From NCBI RefSeq assembly GCF_000219625.1, contig NC_018215.1, forward strand, positions 744,001-808,000: a stretch of 64,000 bases of DNA. Direction: 5' to 3'. Within the stretch, counting starts at the first letter, position 1; every line of letters starts with the position of its first letter. Source of the stretch: Zymoseptoria tritici IPO323. Taxonomy: Eukaryota > Ascomycota > Dothideomycetes > Mycosphaerellales > Mycosphaerellaceae. The notes under the pieces are model-generated. The model made no database searches. It was given only the letters and a program-made list of their open reading frames with translations, and was not told where the DNA came from. Below are positions 1 through 10,255 of the stretch, piece after piece. The position numbers and the translations under genes were made by a program.

Positions 1-1922
1 ATGCCTGTCTCGAAGGTTGCCAAAGACACCAATTGTCCTTCGGAAGATAGCTTATCGACCACGATACGTCCACTCTTCCCAATGATGGTGATGCAGGTAC
101 TATCGAGCTCGCGCACTGAAGATACTGGCACTGCGAACAGGACGTCGGACCAGCCATGTCGCCCCGAGGTTGAGATAGTATCAATGCTTATAGCCGCGTT
201 TAGCAGTGACTGCGCATCTTGCGAGACGATCTTCCACCGAATGACCTGTTGACCGTCGTCCTGGACGAAGACGCCTTCGCTGCGATCATCAGTGCTTACG
301 CTGACATGTACTCTTCCCTTTCGCTCCATCGTGCAGGCTGTCTTCGCGACTAATTCACCGCTCGGTGCATGCGCGAGAAACTCGGATGCGGTGACCACGA
401 GTAGCAGACCCTTTGAGGCGAGAACAGCCACAGTCCGGACATCCGAAGTTGTTGTGACCGACTGTTCCCAGCGGAGCGGCAAATCTCTATCTTCATTCCA
501 CATTGAGATGTCGCCGGACGACCATGATATGATGCCGGTTGGAGATGACCGGACATCCGCTATCGCGTTGTTGTGACCCGACCAGACGCCTCCGGGTGAC
601 AGTCTATCGTGGCCAGAGGCGGACGAAGAGAAGAAGTCTTCAACCTTGCCTTTCCACCATGTAATTTCTCCATTTGATACCAGACTGTGCGTCAGCAGAT
701 GGATCTCATCGTCCTGGAACCAAGTGCCACACGTAGCAGGACTACCACCCGGGAGCGTCATTTGAAGTTGTTCAGAGTGGGCAATGTGGAATGCTTGTGG
801 CGTAATCGGTGTCTCGGACCTACGTCTGTGGCCGATGCTCTCTAGTCCCCATGCTGACATCCTTCCTTGTCCGTCGAAAGTCACAACCACATCCGCCTCG
901 TGCGATATCATCTCTTTCAAAAGCTCTTTAGAATGGTTCACCTTCCCTTGCTGAGGCACACCGATGGCTGCGTTGACGGCAGTAGTGAAATCGTCCGACG
1001 GGATCATGACCGCGTACCTCGCAGGCTTGGGTCTATCATCGTCAAAGCCGCGACTGGTCAAGGTCGGTGAGTTTGGTATTGCGGCGACCAGATCTATCGT
1101 TGTGTGTAGAACCAGAATATCCAGGTCGTGGGACCCTCCAGTGCGCCATACCCGCAGTACAGCGTCCGTAGCAATGGTATACAGAACTTCCGGTCCATCA
1201 TCGTGTCTGCCGCTGATACCACTCCCTCGTCTTTCCTCTGCATTGGCGTTAAGCGGACGCCATTGGAAATGGGTTACTGTCCCACCGTGTGGAAGATATG
1301 TGTGGTCGAACAGTCCTTCTTCAAATGATAGCCGCCGCCAGATTTTGACCAGTCTGTCGCAGCGCGCGCAAGTAGCGATTATCGACGAGCTTGGACTGAA
1401 GGCTGCCTGGCAGATAGGTGATGCTACAGCTTTCGACCACAACGGAGCTCGCTGCTCTGCTGTTTCGTCTACAATCCCGACCGGCGAGGCGGTCCGAGAG
1501 GACACCAGCGTAGAGAAAAGAGACAGCGCTTTGCTGCCTCCTACGAGCACCTCACCCTCATTGCCCCAGCTCACGCAGAGCGCCTTATCTTCCGCATCCG
1601 GTCTTACAAGGTAGAGCGTTTTGTCCCACCAGACTTTGTCCCAGCCTTCTGCCACAGGCTCCAGTACCCAAACATGACTTTTGCCAGCTACCGCAAGCTT
1701 CCCAGTCTTGCCGTCCGCTTCCACAGCTAGTAGTTGATGATCGAAGGATATCGCATGATTGAGGTTCGTGGGCGATGACAGCACGTTGAGCTGCGAGCCG
1801 GAGATATAGGCGACATAGCGCTTGAAGCGGAAGGTGAAGGTCGTGAATGACTGTAGAGAAGGAGAGGGCGATCCGGGTAGGACTTGTGTGAAGGCAGTGG
1901 GCCCGTGGGAGCTCGAAGGCAT
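1..1922 (-). CDS. RAV1: RAVE complex subunit Rav1 / DMX-like protein, N-terminal 640 residues (partial)
   Basis: One uninterrupted reading frame runs from an ATG at 1922 off the left edge of the window, giving the first 640 codons without an intron. An in-frame stop (TGA) lies upstream with no other ATG between, so the start is well placed. The visible part is WD40-like: an FKRYVAY segment near residue 32, then blade-like stretches such as IIATCARCDRLVKIW, as expected for the beta-propeller half of Rav1/DmX. In the known family Rav1 is the large subunit of the RAVE complex, which reassembles V1 with Vo of the vacuolar proton ATPase. The diagnostic Rav1 C-terminal domain would lie beyond the window. 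The identification rests on the propeller and the family feel of the N-terminus; another WD40 protein is possible but less likely. Confidence 0.8.
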   Translation of the reverse strand, partial: MPSSSHGPTAFTQVLPGSPSPSLQSFTTFTFRFKRYVAYISGSQLNVLSSPTNLNHAISFDHQLLAVEADGKTGKLAVAGKSHVWVLEPVAEGWDKVWWDKTLYLVRPDAEDKALCVSWGNEGEVLVGGSKALSLFSTLVSSRTASPVGIVDETAEQRAPLWSKAVASPICQAAFSPSSSIIATCARCDRLVKIWRRLSFEEGLFDHTYLPHGGTVTHFQWRPLNANAEERRGSGISGRHDDGPEVLYTIATDAVLRVWRTGGSHDLDILVLHTTIDLVAAIPNSPTLTSRGFDDDRPKPARYAVMIPSDDFTTAVNAAIGVPQQGKVNHSKELLKEMISHEADVVVTFDGQGRMSAWGLESIGHRRRSETPITPQAFHIAHSEQLQMTLPGGSPATCGTWFQDDEIHLLTHSLVSNGEITWWKGKVEDFFSSSASGHDRLSPGGVWSGHNNAIADVRSSPTGIISWSSGDISMWNEDRDLPLRWEQSVTTTSDVRTVAVLASKGLLLVVTASEFLAHAPSGELVAKTACTMERKGRVHVSVSTDDRSEGVFVQDDGQQVIRWKIVSQDAQSLLNAAISIDTISTSGRHGWSDVLFAVPVSSVRELDSTCITIIGKSGRIVVDKLSSEGQLVSLATFETG

Positions 1923-3661
1923 GGCGGCGCGTGTTATCGTACAGAGGTTCGCATTGTACTCGAGTATCGTGGAATGGGGAGATCGAGGAAATGTGACAAG
2001 CAGTAGAGAGGTATCTCGTTCCGGTCCAGACAGGCTACTTCGATGTCGAGAGCGGGCAATAGTCGTATGGATTCAATGAAGCTGTGAGTGTCAGGTACGA
2101 TGACATGACTTCACGTGTCAATGTTTCATCAAAGCGTCGGAGTCGGCTCCGGCTGCAATAGCGTTCCACTCAACGCCGACATCACCTCTCCTCTCCTTTC
2201 CACCGACCTACCTACTTGAGATCCAAATATGACCCATCGTCTTCTGTGCGCATCTCAGCATTGCATTTCGTTTCGTGTTCACACAGCATTGCTATCGGCG
2301 CGACCTCCAGCATGCAGCATCATACCATCCTCTTCTCGTATGATTATTCCGCTCTTTTTCCTGTCGTCTGCCGTCGTTGAAATGCACAGAGGATAGGATG
2401 GTGACTCGGCTGGAGAGTGCAAGATTTGACGATGGATACCTGCCAACTACGGTGGCCAATAACGGAAGGCCACCTTACAGACACTCGACAATGGCGATGC
2501 ACATGATGCAACATTCCTCTTGAGACCACCCGTACACCGGAGAGCGAAGTCTTGAATGCGCTGACATCCTGGTACAGCTATGCTTGAAGTGCAAAAAGAA
2601 ACCAAGTTGAACTCACGACTCCATTCACCACGCCAACACCCAAATCCACCTCTGAAAAAAGTGCAAAAGAAAAACCCCTTTCTCAATGCCGAAGCAGAGA
2701 TAATCGAAGGACAAAGAAACCCATTTACCCAATATACGGCACCGCCCCCCTCAAGGTTTGGCTGGTTTGCTATTGACTAATGCAACAAATCCCCACCGTT
2801 ATGCGAATCCTCCGCTGTTCCTGGCCAAGTCGCCATATCACCCCATCACATAGAAAATGTTTACCAGCGCTCTCGACAGTTGACCCGCGCTTCTAACGCT
2901 GTACGGCTGAGACAGTATAAGTACTGGCTCTAGGGATTGTGCTGAGAGTGAGCGGGTTGGCGGGGTATATGTATCTTTGTTTGAGGAGGGAGGGCGGGAT
3001 GACGTACTGGTCGGTGAGGACGGCGGATGAGAAGCCCGGGTCTTAGAACAGTTTTCTGGGTTGGAGTCGACAGTCTGGCCCTTTGATGTGGTTCACAGCG
3101 GTCTCTACGTTACAGCGCGCATTCACCTCACACCATGAGAAGAGGAAGGTTCGAGATAAGCTAGGCGATTGGAGTTTGCTGCAATACCGGGTAAGTGAGC
3201 CGTCAGGAACGCACTGGACGCAGTGAATTGCTCAATCTCTCAGTCTCGCTTCCGTTTCTTTCGCGCAAGACCATATCTTCTTAAGGTATGCAAGTATTCG
3301 TTTCTTGAGCTTTCCTCGGGCTCCTCTTTGCGCATCGAACACATCCGGCTGCAGTCCGACTTACATCTTGCATTTGAGACCGTTTTGGTGGAAAGCCATT
3401 TGAAGCGAGGTGCAATATGCAGGTAAGTATCGCTCTTTAATCGCTGTCCAGAAGCTCTACCAAGCGCCATGCACCGTCTCTCGTTTTGGCCCGTCCATTT
3501 GATCGGTAACGCCCTATCGCAGACTGCCGCCTCGGGGCAAGACATCGTTCAAGCAGCTGCCGTGCAAACGAAGTCGGCAAATACAGCTCCAAGCTTCCAC
3601 CTTCATCATTCTGATCCGTTGATCTAACCATATCAACCAATAGTCCATCTTACCGCCAGCG
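1923..3661. other. Upstream region between RAV1 and the next gene
   Basis: About 1.7 kb lying between the divergent starts of the Rav1 gene (leftward) and the hypothetical gene at 3662 (rightward). Only short, unconvincing frames occur on either strand. It must hold both promoters; no specific site is clear to me. Confidence 0.6.
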
Positions 3662-4480
3662 ATGTCCTTTACCTTCATTCGCAAGCAAGTACAAGCTAAA
3701 CTGAAGAAGTCTCTTTACCACCCATGCCAGATCCGGGACTTCATGGAAATGCGCTGGACTCTCTTGCTGCTCATCACTCTTTTCCGCACCATGGCCGCCG
3801 AACGCGTTACAGATAAAGATACATGGGTCCGCAGGATCCTCGAGACCGCTGGAACAGAAGCTACCGATGGTGCAGTGCGAGTACGAACTGGACGAATCGT
3901 CGCCGACATCGTCGCCACCAGCCAGTGGGGGTTGCAGAGGACGACAAGCACCGAGCTTCACGACGTGGACCTCACGATCGACGCCATCTTCGCTGGAGTC
4001 GTGCAGTGGACCCGCGAAGTCAACCGCCTTCTCGACCAAAAAGTCTCCCTCGCCGACCAAAAGAAATACAATGTCGAAGAAGCATGCTCATCCAGTGAAG
4101 AGGAGGAAGAGTCCGACAATGAACCGATCGAGAACTACGAGCCATCCGACAAGGAAAATCAGTCACCCACCTCGAACAACAGCAACAGTCCTCACTCCCG
4201 AAACAAGAATAAGAACAGCAAAGACAAGAAGACTCCCAACATCTGCTACTGGACCCGCGAAGAGACTATCGCTTTGCTGAAGCAGTACCGCGACGCTCCA
4301 CTCGATGTACACGGCAGACCAGCAACTCACCAGCAAGTTGCGGACTGGCACAACGAGGATTGGTTTCCAGATGGGGCGCACAAACGGACGAAGGTGGCGT
4401 TACAGCAGCAATTGAAGGCGTTGGTGAGGAGTGATCGGACGCTTATTCCGGCAAAGATCAAGGAGTTGGAGGACGAATAG
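3662..4480 (+). CDS. Hypothetical protein with acidic centre and SANT/Myb-like C-terminus
   Basis: A 272-codon frame beginning at an ATG. The first half carries a hydrophobic run (WTLLLLITLF, about residues 31-40) that may be a membrane or buried helix. The middle, roughly residues 142-190, is acidic and serine-rich, followed by a Lys/Asn-rich linker. The last 75 residues contain CYWTREETIALLKQYRD and a Trp-rich segment ending in a basic helix, which resembles a SANT/Myb-like DNA-binding fold. I do not recognise the family. Start choice is uncertain: Met29 and Met44 are alternatives, and an unseen 5' intron is possible. The amphipathic pattern and acidic tract argue it is real coding sequence. 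Confidence 0.6.
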   Translation: MSFTFIRKQVQAKLKKSLYHPCQIRDFMEMRWTLLLLITLFRTMAAERVTDKDTWVRRILETAGTEATDGAVRVRTGRIVADIVATSQWGLQRTTSTELHDVDLTIDAIFAGVVQWTREVNRLLDQKVSLADQKKYNVEEACSSSEEEEESDNEPIENYEPSDKENQSPTSNNSNSPHSRNKNKNSKDKKTPNICYWTREETIALLKQYRDAPLDVHGRPATHQQVADWHNEDWFPDGAHKRTKVALQQQLKALVRSDRTLIPAKIKELEDE

Positions 4481-4740
4481 GGGTAGAGGCATAGTGAGAA
4501 GGTGGACGATACAGATGAAGAGCGGGCCTCTAGACCGCGGCAAGAGATCAGATGTTGAGAGTGGCGAAGACGATATCATTCATGTCGGCGACAAACACTC
4601 CAGCAGACAGACGAGCTAGGGAACCAAGTTCGTGTTCTCGCGTACTCCACATTGAAGTACTTCATGGCTTCCTTCGTAGCTCATGACCCGACAGCTTCCT
4701 GTTCCAGAGCTTCCACCCAACAATGCCGCTCTTGTCGTCC

Positions 4741-5195
4741 TTAACATGACTCTTCCGGCCCGCACGAGCAGTTGGCGGTCCCGTCGACTTCGTTTGGGCC
4801 GCACTCATTGCCGTGCACTGGATCGCAAGCTTGAGACTGCCGAACAATTGGTCAGAGTGATTCCAAGATCGAGTCGAGCAGGCGAGGGGAGGAACTGTGA
4901 CCGACCTGGCTACAAATGTAGAAGACCTCGTTGTCCTGGTTCGACGGGATCCGAGCGGCCTTTCTGCTGAAGCAACAGCCGAAATCTTCGGGACAGTATC
5001 TCCAAGCTGGGCTGTTGGGATCGGCGGCTACAGTTTTCTCCATGTCTGTGCGCATTTTATGGCCGTTCTTGACGCAGATCTGGACTCGCCAGTTGATTAG
5101 GCTACGGCGCGGAGAGCGATTGGGTGGTGGTTGTTACGTACGAAGTCGGCGATGGAGCTGCCGATCAGCACAGCGAAGACTGGAGCGAAACGCAT
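4741..5195 (-). CDS. Small secreted cysteine-rich protein (107 aa, 10 Cys), effector candidate
   Basis: Three exons on the minus strand: 5142-5195, 4906-5079 and 4741-4836 (324 nt, 107 residues). Exon 1 is an 18-codon signal-peptide-like start, MRFAPVFAVLIGSSIADF. The 62-nt intron 1 has a GTACGT donor, a CCTAATC branch-like site and a CAG acceptor; the 69-nt intron 2 has a weaker GTCGGT donor, a CTCTGAC branch-like site and a CAG acceptor. All joins are in phase 0. The mature part has ten cysteines, including an adjacent pair (FGCC) and a terminal block CSCGPEESC ending at the TAA. An even cysteine count, small size and signal peptide fit apoplastic fungal effectors. No known family is recognised. 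The gene lies in a gene-poor stretch. Without splicing the frame breaks at once, which explains why it is easily missed. Confidence 0.6.
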
Positions 5196-7745
5196 TTGTG
5201 TGGCGGAAGCTGCGCGAGGAGAGGTTCAGGGGCACTGCAAAGACGTCGAAGGAGGAAGAAGAAGAAGATGTGGACGAGCGAAGAGATCGCGGTCGTAGTG
5301 ATACAGTATGCCAGCTACATCCGTGCACGATCCGCGAGGATGGGGTTATCAAAATGAAAACTTGCCTTCCGCATTCTTCCGACTCAGGGGTGTATCCTGG
5401 ACGTCCTACCGCTCTACAGCCTGTGGACTGCATACACAATGGCCTGCAAACATGGGCCTTTGTCGAATCAGAAGCGTCTCACCCAGGCGAGATCATGTAA
5501 ACTTTGCATCAATTACCTTGTCCGAGATGACAATAGAATGGTCCCAAAGTGTAAACCAGAGCTAATTCTTGCTTTTGGTCCAGGAGTTGTACGATGGCCA
5601 TTTCTGCTACGGATGACGATCGCAGCTCACGCCCCCTCAGGCAGGGATCATAACTGCATCGATCAGAAGAGAATAAAAGTCCAAGACATCAACGCTGCGA
5701 CCGAAGGACTGGCCGCCCGAAGCATTTTGAGACCTCGCTCATCGGTATGTCCAATGGAAATATCCGCAATATTACAGTGGTACTTTGAACCGGTAAATAG
5801 AGTTCAGAGCTGCACAGCGGACGATGCCTTTTGATCCCTGAGCATGCCCTTGTGCGACCAATCCAATGGGATTGCACACGCTGTATCGCTGCATCAAGTC
5901 ACTGAAATGATTGGGATTTGTCGGTCGAGCGTACGGTCGACTGCGCTCTTCAGTACCTCAACCTTTGGAAGCATCCCAGGTACTGCGTTTTGCCATGACG
6001 GAGGATCTCAGCAAAGGCAGCATCGATGGAACTGGACCGACCTCACGTCCACTGCGCTGGTCTCTCCATCCTCAGCTGCGAGAGCCTTGATTTTGGGTGA
6101 TGTCCATGTCGGCGTGTCCCAAGACGTCGTAGATGTCTGAAATGTAGCGTGATATATCGATACAAGGAAACACTGGAAGGATGGAGATGTTGGTGAATGG
6201 TTTGAGTCGAAGAAGGGAGTAATAAAGTCAAGCACAACAGGCCGTGAAAAGGTAAGGAGGATTCTGGCTTGGCACTCTTCCCCGCAAGTCGGAGATTGTC
6301 GTGGTCTTCCTGTGGGCAGGACATCTACCCACTGCGACTTCACCACTTTCTCACGGTCATCGCGAATCAGATGGAGACTGGCAACCCTGCTGCTCGGCCG
6401 AACTCTTTCTCACTGCTGGAGCCTGGCCTTCCACCGGCAGCACTTCTCTCGGCCAAAAACTCTCAACTCCGGACGCGAACGGTTGATGGAGCAACAAACC
6501 AGCACAGGATCGCAAAGACATGCAGACTGAGGGGCGGGCTTACCGTAGCGGATCAAGCACTCCATAAATGCGCCCGAAACTTGTCGCCAGTGCATGATTC
6601 TCAAGCAAAGCTCTCAACCTTTGCGACAGGCATGGACCGCAAATTGACGATCCTGGTGTTTCACGCAGACCCATAGCACGCACTCAATCGCAGGAGCGTT
6701 TGGCGGTAATGTCGGCGTCCAGCTGGAGTCCGCATACCCAGAGTGAAGCGTGCTTCGTGGACCGACCAGCACAGAAGCTTGCCGGAAAGTAAACAGCGAT
6801 CAGTTGACCTCCATGAAGGGACGGATCTTGCACGCAATCCTTATCTCTTGGGATGAGGAAGTCTGCTCAGTCATCTGATTCGCACAAGGACAGCCCATAC
6901 ATGCCCGTCACAGCGACGAACAGGAGCAAAAAGTGACATCAGGCCTCCGCCGTCCGGAGTCCATTCCGCAGCGCCGAAGCAAAAGTGAGCCCTACTGACT
7001 GAAAGACTCCACTTACAGCGTGAGTCGTTCCCGGACCGCGTCTGGACCTCGGTGAGCCGCAATCTATTTCAACGGACGAGACCGATGAGACGACCGCATG
7101 TCGCGAGGTGGTTCGAGCCGCTCAGCTTGTGGGTTTGTGCATGCGACAACGAGCACATCTTGACGCTCACACGACATCACTTCCCACGACGAACCTCGCC
7201 GGCCTTGGACGAAGTGAAGAGAAATACACTTTCCGACGTTCCGGTTCTCACTGTGGATTGGTGGCAATAGAGCTCCGCTACGCGCCGAGCCGTGCGAATG
7301 GATCGTCATTGTCTGCCGGCTTGCAAATCCCGAAGAAACTCCTCCGAACCCTCGGACGACCATTTGCACGCTACAGTGCAAGGCATCTCAAGGTCTTTTC
7401 GTCAGCTTCGTTGCGTGACGTTTTTCGGCTATCAAGCGATGATAGAGAAACAGTCGTTTCGTCACTCGATGGCCCACGGCCGTATACTCGTCAAGAGCAT
7501 CCGGATTTCCCCTCGCACAGCTCACGGCGTCTTCTCGCTGCTTTCGGTGCCTTCACGGCGATAATATGGACGGCTCTGCTCTGGTCCACCATGAGATCAT
7601 CCTCAACGCCATCCACTACGATAATAGTATCGTCAATTTTGAAAAACTATGCATCGCGTGGAGCACAAAAGGTAAGGTTTAGACCCTCTTTCTTGCCATC
7701 TTTCAATCATCCATTCTACCAACCATCTCTATCATTCATTCCACC
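5196..7745. other. Gene-poor stretch of about 2.5 kb
   Basis: No convincing gene seen on either strand. The longest frames (5439-5834 plus, 6008-6346 minus, 7108-7893 plus) show no domain, signal peptide or sensible splicing. The last 100 bases before the transporter at 7746 are pyrimidine-rich, with CATTC/CATC runs typical of a fungal 5' leader. A hidden multi-exon gene like the one just to the left cannot be excluded. Confidence 0.5.
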
Positions 7746-9536
7746 ATGTCGGAAGGAGGCCCCTCAAGAGCGAACAGCTTCTGGAGTAAGACTACAGCCG
7801 CTGCAGGACCATCAAGAGCTCCCAGCTTCTGGAGCAAGGCCACACCTGGACCATCTCGTAACAACAGCATCTGGAGCACTTCCGACAGCATAGTACCAAC
7901 CAGGAATAACAGCACACACGCTCGAACCGAGAAATCAGCATACGTCCCACCAAACGATACACCTGAAGCGAGAGCGGAAACACAACAAGAGAAAGTCGAC
8001 TTCGGTCTGGGCCGAATTGTGGGAGGAAGATTTATCGAGGGCAACAAGGAGGCAGTCTTGCACAGTGATCATGGACCCATGACGGAGGTCGACATCGACA
8101 TGCCTCTCACACTCACTGAGGTCGTTCAAAAGGATGACAACGAATATATTGTCCTGTCGTTTGCCAAAGGAGATCCTGTCAATCCTTTCAACTGGTCTCC
8201 GTGGTACAAGGCCAGTGTCACAACGATGCTCAACCTGATGACTCTGTTCATTGGACTCGCGACCACGTCGTATTCAAGCGGCATTACGAAAATGACTGCT
8301 GAATTCGGTGTTTCAAATATCATGGGACAGCTCGGTCTTTTCCTCTTCAACATCGTCTGCGCAATTGCACCGTTGATCCTTGCTCCATTCTGCGAGCTGG
8401 TAGGACGCCGAGTGGTCTATGCCGGTGCCTACCTCTGCTTCTCCCTCTGCTTCATCGGACTCGCCCTCGGCCAGAACATCGGCACTATCCTCGTTCTCCG
8501 TGCTCTCCTCGGCCTTTTCGGTTGTGTCGGAACGATTCTCGTTGGTGGCACATTCGATGACATGTACCTACCGCGTCAACGCAGTCACCCCATGGCCGCG
8601 TTCAGCTGTATCGCCATCTTCGGCACAGTCGCCGCTCCAATCTACGCAGGCTTCATCGACCAAGCCATCGGATGGAGGTGGGTCCAAGGCATTCAAGGAA
8701 TCGCCAACATTCCGCTCCTCATCTGCATCTTCGTCTTCTTTCCCGAGACACGAGGCGGCGCAAAACTTCATCAGCGCGCGATGCAACTGCGCAAAACCAC
8801 GGGCGACGAACGTTACGTCGCAGCCGACGACATCGAGACTCCCGGCGTGAAAGAGATGCTCAAAGCCTCCTCCGTTAAAGCCATACGCATGCTCGTCACT
8901 GAACCGGTGGTCTTCTCATTCGGCTTGTGGATCGGCTTCTGCTGGTTCGTCGTCTTCCTTTTCCTGTCCGTCATCCCGATCACCTTCCAGGAGAAGCGAG
9001 GCTGGAGCGAAGGAGTCTCTGGTCTGCCCTACATCAGCTTAGCGATCGGCACGGTCCTCGGCTGGGCGGCGCATCACTTGCAAATGCGAAAGTACGAGAA
9101 AATCATGGAAGATCCAGACCGCAAAGCTACGCCTGAAGACCGGCTGTACGGAGCCATGTTCGGCGCAATCTGGTTCCCGATCGGATTGTTCATGTACAGC
9201 TTCACACAGTATGGCTATCTTCCTTGGATCGCGCCGACGATCAGCTTGGCGCCGATTGCATTCGGAATCTTCTTTGTATTCGAGAGTACATATTCGTACA
9301 CGGCGGACTGTTATGGCGAGAGCTCGTCGTCTGCGATTGCTGGACAGGGCTTGATCAGGAATGCGCTTGGTGCGGTGTCGCCGCTGTTCGCGAGTCAATT
9401 CTTCCATGGGTTGGGAAGTCAGTGGGCGGGTTTATTGTTGGCTTTGTTGGGCTCTTTGCTGAGCATGAATGCGTTTGTGATGTTCAAGTTTGGTCCGAAG
9501 TTGAGGGCGAAGAGCAAGCGAGCGATCAGATATTGA
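7746..9536 (+). CDS. MFS transporter, DHA1 (drug:proton antiporter) type
   Basis: A single-exon gene of 596 residues, close to the usual size for fungal DHA1 carriers. The N-terminal 130 residues are cytosolic and serine-rich; the linker DPVNPFNWSPWYKA directly before the first helix is characteristic of this group. Twelve hydrophobic helices follow in two blocks of six with a central loop (about residues 335-385). The helix 2-3 loop carries the ELVGRRVVY signature, and helix 4 holds an LRALLG motif. Such proteins export fungicides, polyamines or secondary metabolites across the plasma membrane; the substrate cannot be told from sequence. No biosynthetic cluster is beside it. The N-terminal tail carries three imperfect repeats of the form PSRxxSxWS, possible phosphorylation sites. 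Confidence 0.92.
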   Translation: MSEGGPSRANSFWSKTTAAAGPSRAPSFWSKATPGPSRNNSIWSTSDSIVPTRNNSTHARTEKSAYVPPNDTPEARAETQQEKVDFGLGRIVGGRFIEGNKEAVLHSDHGPMTEVDIDMPLTLTEVVQKDDNEYIVLSFAKGDPVNPFNWSPWYKASVTTMLNLMTLFIGLATTSYSSGITKMTAEFGVSNIMGQLGLFLFNIVCAIAPLILAPFCELVGRRVVYAGAYLCFSLCFIGLALGQNIGTILVLRALLGLFGCVGTILVGGTFDDMYLPRQRSHPMAAFSCIAIFGTVAAPIYAGFIDQAIGWRWVQGIQGIANIPLLICIFVFFPETRGGAKLHQRAMQLRKTTGDERYVAADDIETPGVKEMLKASSVKAIRMLVTEPVVFSFGLWIGFCWFVVFLFLSVIPITFQEKRGWSEGVSGLPYISLAIGTVLGWAAHHLQMRKYEKIMEDPDRKATPEDRLYGAMFGAIWFPIGLFMYSFTQYGYLPWIAPTISLAPIAFGIFFVFESTYSYTADCYGESSSSAIAGQGLIRNALGAVSPLFASQFFHGLGSQWAGLLLALLGSLLSMNAFVMFKFGPKLRAKSKRAIRY

Positions 9537-10255
9537 ACGGACTTGGAATGCGAACGTTGCTGTAGCATGTGTTGATGATGTCGATACGATGACTACTCTC
9601 TCTCGTGTTCGACGCCTATTACCACCTCCTCGGTGTATGACAGTTAGCGAGTTCGCGGCGTACGCTCGCTCACAGTACTTGAGGGTAATAGGGGATGTTC
9701 GCTGCGGGATTGCTCGGGTCAATGCGCATTTATTGGACGGCCATCAGCATTGGTCCCGCTGCTCGGTCAAGTTTGTCTTTCGCCGTGAATCTCCGAGGCT
9801 TGCAGTAGATCTATACTCTCAAGCTGTACGCATGGACTCGCTTATAGGTACATGGTGGGGAGGTGACACAGTGCTGGAACAAACACCCAAGAGGGAAGTA
9901 TACTTCGACGTCCGGTACTGCCGACTCCCCTAGAACGGTGAGTAGAACGTAGCTTCGACGCCGGGAAACTAGAGGCGTTCGATCGCCCTGTCAGCTGAAA
10001 GGCAATGTATCCTTGACGCCACCGATATGTCTGACCATTCACGACTTCCGGTCAGCCGACCCGGCAGGCTCGTGAATGCATAACAGCTAGCAACGCCAGC
10101 GAATGCTGGGATATACCGCGCAGCCGGTACGTATGTCAAGGCAATGCACTGCATGTCGAAGCGAAGCGGCCTCTTGGTCGCTAGTCATATAAGCACATCT
10201 CCACTTCCAGACCGACTCGGCTCGCAACGACAATTCATCGCGACCAATTATAGCC
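9537..10255. other. Intergenic region
   Basis: Transporter 3' region plus the upstream region of the Cys/His-rich gene. Only short frames without recognisable content. No repeat or RNA gene seen. Confidence 0.5.

Noticed and set aside
5439..5834. 131-codon plus-strand frame starting MACKHGPLS with several Cys
   Set aside because: The Cys pattern does not continue and nothing else supports a gene.
7107..7118. GGTTCGAGCC resembling a tRNA B box
   Set aside because: No matching A box or cloverleaf could be drawn around it.
7108..7893. 261-codon plus-strand frame overlapping the transporter start
   Set aside because: It has no domain, overlaps the certain transporter coding region in another frame, and looks like leader sequence.
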